In this document: one piece after another, positions 62,983-64,000 of the stretch
How positions within the stretch are numbered: position 1 is the stretch's first letter
Layout: every line of letters starts with the position of its first letter
Source: an uncultured Lachnospiraceae bacterium
GTDB taxonomy: Bacteria > Bacillota > Clostridia > Lachnospirales > Lachnospiraceae
Length of the DNA stretch: 64,000 nt
Direction: 5' to 3'
Assembly: GCA_947589315.1 (NCBI GenBank)
Contig: CANPZE010000004.1
Span: forward strand, 27,227-91,226
The notes under the pieces: generated by a model
What the model was told of the DNA's origin: nothing
Database searches by the model: none
Seen by the model: the letters and a program-made list of their open reading frames with translations, nothing else
Program-made: the position numbers and the translations under genes

Positions 62983-63091
62983 AAGCCCCGATAATGTTCC
63001 GATTACCGTTTTTGAGGACGAGCATAATACGACCGGTTTTCCGATACATAGTATCCTTAAGATTTGATTCGACATTTGAATAAAAGGAAAC

Positions 63092-63128
63092 GGCCTGTTT
63101 GTTTGGAGTGGACAAGCAGGCCATTTTC
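63092..63128. terminator. Terminator-like hairpin near the edge of the foreign DNA
   Basis: GGCCTG (63092-63097) pairs with CAGGCC (63117-63122), extended by TGT/ACA pairs. T-runs follow on the plus strand (TTTTCTT), and short ones on the minus. It insulates the abiE promoter from the truncated coat gene. Confidence 0.6.
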
Positions 63129-63130
63129 TT

Positions 63131-63256
63131 ATACGAAACCACCCTATTGAAGGATTTGAATTGGGGTGATTAACTACGGTTGATTTTTTCGCCAAAAATG
63201 TGCTATACTATATGAAATCACCCAATCGATGGATTTACTTTCGGTTGGTTTCGTAT
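63131..63256. repeat. Pair of ~40-bp imperfect inverted repeats around the abiE promoter (candidate AbiEi operators)
   Basis: ATACGAAACCA (63131-63141) recurs inverted as TGGTTTCGTAT (63246-63256). The inner ends ATTGGGGTGATT (63160-63171) and AATCACCCAAT (63216-63226) are also inverted copies, with partial matches between. The promoter lies exactly between the arms. AbiEi antitoxins are known to autorepress by binding inverted repeats in their promoter, so these are plausible operators. Confidence 0.75.
63180..63209 (+). promoter_or_regulatory. Promoter of the abiEi-abiEii locus
   Basis: TTGATT (63180-63185), an 18-bp spacer and TATACT (63204-63209) lie between the inverted repeats. Confidence 0.6.
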
Positions 63257-63268
63257 AGAGGTGAGCAG

Positions 63269-63876
63269 ATGTTGGATTTGAATGCGATAAGTGCGCTTAG
63301 AAATATTTTCTCGGATTATCAATATATCATGACGACTGCCGAGCTACAGGCGGAAAAGCTGTATTATGCGGATATTCAGCTCATGTTGAAAGAAGGCTTG
63401 ATTGAAAAGATTAAAAGGGGTACTACCATTGGATGGAAGATACGATAGGCAGCGAAGTTCTGATTATCAACCGCCTTTTCCCCGATGCTGTTTTGTGTAT
63501 GGAAACTGCATTGTTTTATTACAGATACAGTGACCGTAACTCTGCGGAATGGAATCTCGCACTGAATAAGAATGTTTCAAAAGAGCGCACAAAAATGGAT
63601 TATCCTTTTATAAAAGTCTATCGAATGGAACCTTCTTTGCTACCACTTGGAGAGACAACCGGCGAAATAGATTTTATCAAAGTCCGAATTTATGACCGTG
63701 ACCGTACCATTTGCGATGTGTTGCGGAATATGAACAAGATGGACAAAGAGGTCTTTAATAAGGCAATTCAAGGATATGTGAATGATACAAAGAAAAACAT
63801 TCCCAATCTCATGCGATATGCAAAGGAACTGCGTGTACAGAAAAGAGTAAGGGAACTGATTGGAGTGTGGTTGTAA
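63269..63876 (+). pseudogene. AbiEi-family antitoxin, frameshifted
   Basis: ATG 63269 (RBS GAGGTGAGCAG) opens a winged-helix N-terminus (MLDLNAISALRNIFSDYQYI, ADIQLMLKEGLIEKIKRG). After AAAAGGGG (63413-63420) the frame reads TTIGWKIR and stops at 63448. The remainder continues in another frame (WMEDTIGSEVLIINRLFPDA ... YAKELRVQKRVRELIGVWL) to 63876. One missing base in the G run would explain it; the expected text is KRGYYHWMEDT. It is either a real inactivating mutation, a slippage site, or a sequencing error. The stop overlaps the toxin start (TAATG). Confidence 0.8.
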
Positions 63877-64000
63877 TGGCAGATCAGGCGGCATCGGTTC
63901 TTGCAAAACTTCGGAACAAAGCCAAAGCATCCGGCATTAGCTATCAGCAATGCTTGCAGCTTTTTGTGCAGGAGGAATTTTTAAGGAAATTATCGAAATC
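63876..64000 (+). CDS. AbiEii-family nucleotidyltransferase toxin (5' part only)
   Basis: ATG 63876 overlaps the antitoxin stop (TAATG). The first 41 codons read MADQAASVLAKLRNKAKASG and ISYQQCLQLFVQEEFLRKLS, the usual N-terminus of AbiEii/AbiGii-type toxins. The nucleotidyltransferase GS motif lies beyond the window. AbiEi/AbiEii pairs are type IV-like toxin-antitoxin and phage-abortive systems, often carried on integrative elements. Confidence 0.75.
   Translation, partial: MADQAASVLAKLRNKAKASGISYQQCLQLFVQEEFLRKLSK

Noticed and set aside
1..64000. CRISPR array, rRNA genes, or a complete insertion sequence
   Set aside because: No regularly spaced repeats, no rRNA stretches and no recognisable transposase, integrase or recombinase reading frame were found in the window.

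Overview
The window is a chromosomal segment of a spore-forming, anaerobic-type Firmicute, most likely a Lachnospiraceae (Clostridium cluster XIVa) gut commensal. This is inferred from gene content, not from a database search. Pointers are the S10 ribosomal operon with Clostridia-type proteins, the glgC-glgD pair, SpoVG, a CotJC/manganese-catalase-like coat protein, a DUF3794-LysM protein, a Csp-like S8 protease beside clpX, the type-2 (long) IleRS, and several secreted glycoside hydrolases and BspA-type leucine-rich-repeat proteins.

Layout. 1-5850 (minus): the S10 operon from rpsJ to rpsQ, read from a strong sigma-A promoter through a ~290-nt, highly paired leader. 6028-9771 (minus): a lipoprotein, spoVG and the glycogen genes glgC-glgD. 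10030-15014 (plus): murC, then a replication operon (dnaD-like, dnaI-like loader, divergent prs), preceded by a cluster of six DnaA-box-like sites. 15270-26580: ileS, murG with a small DUF4250 gene, a GNAT acetyltransferase, a chemoreceptor, the DUF3794-LysM gene, ilvE and a DUF6273 membrane protein. 26626-32828 (minus): a GH59-like glycosidase with Big_2 domains, an HD hydrolase, a GH5 enzyme and a Dus-family enzyme. 32969-34216 (minus): rpsF-ssb-rpsR. 34303-40096 (minus): a lipoprotein, two recently duplicated LRR/Big_2 proteins, a PLC-fold protein and an S8 protease that share one frame across a single TAG.

The most unusual part is 40201-50308. A Csp-like S8 protease gene downstream of clpX is split exactly between the active-site motif IIDTG and IDYTHPAF by an ~8.36-kb block in the same orientation. 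The block carries MoxR, DUF58, transglutaminase, YfhO-like and GT2 genes and no recognisable recombinase. It is bounded by 13-nt imperfect inverted repeats and short ATCCCC direct repeats. It looks like a non-autonomous cargo element or precisely inserted islet.

50393-52149 holds clpX and tRNA-Arg(CCT). 52386-58106 (plus) is an exopolysaccharide initiation operon: CpsB phosphatase, LCP ligase, Wzz/CpsC, CpsD kinase, a small LRR surface protein and a priming sugar-phosphate transferase. It has a long structured leader and an internal terminator. 58197-62372 (minus) holds a permease/ATPase fusion remnant, a GH43 enzyme and a B12-binding radical SAM protein. At about 62980 a cotJC-like gene is cut off by foreign DNA that carries an AbiEi/AbiEii toxin-antitoxin locus. 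The antitoxin is frameshifted, and its promoter lies between long inverted repeats.

All motif, structure and family calls were made by reading the sequence. No alignment, folding program or search was run.
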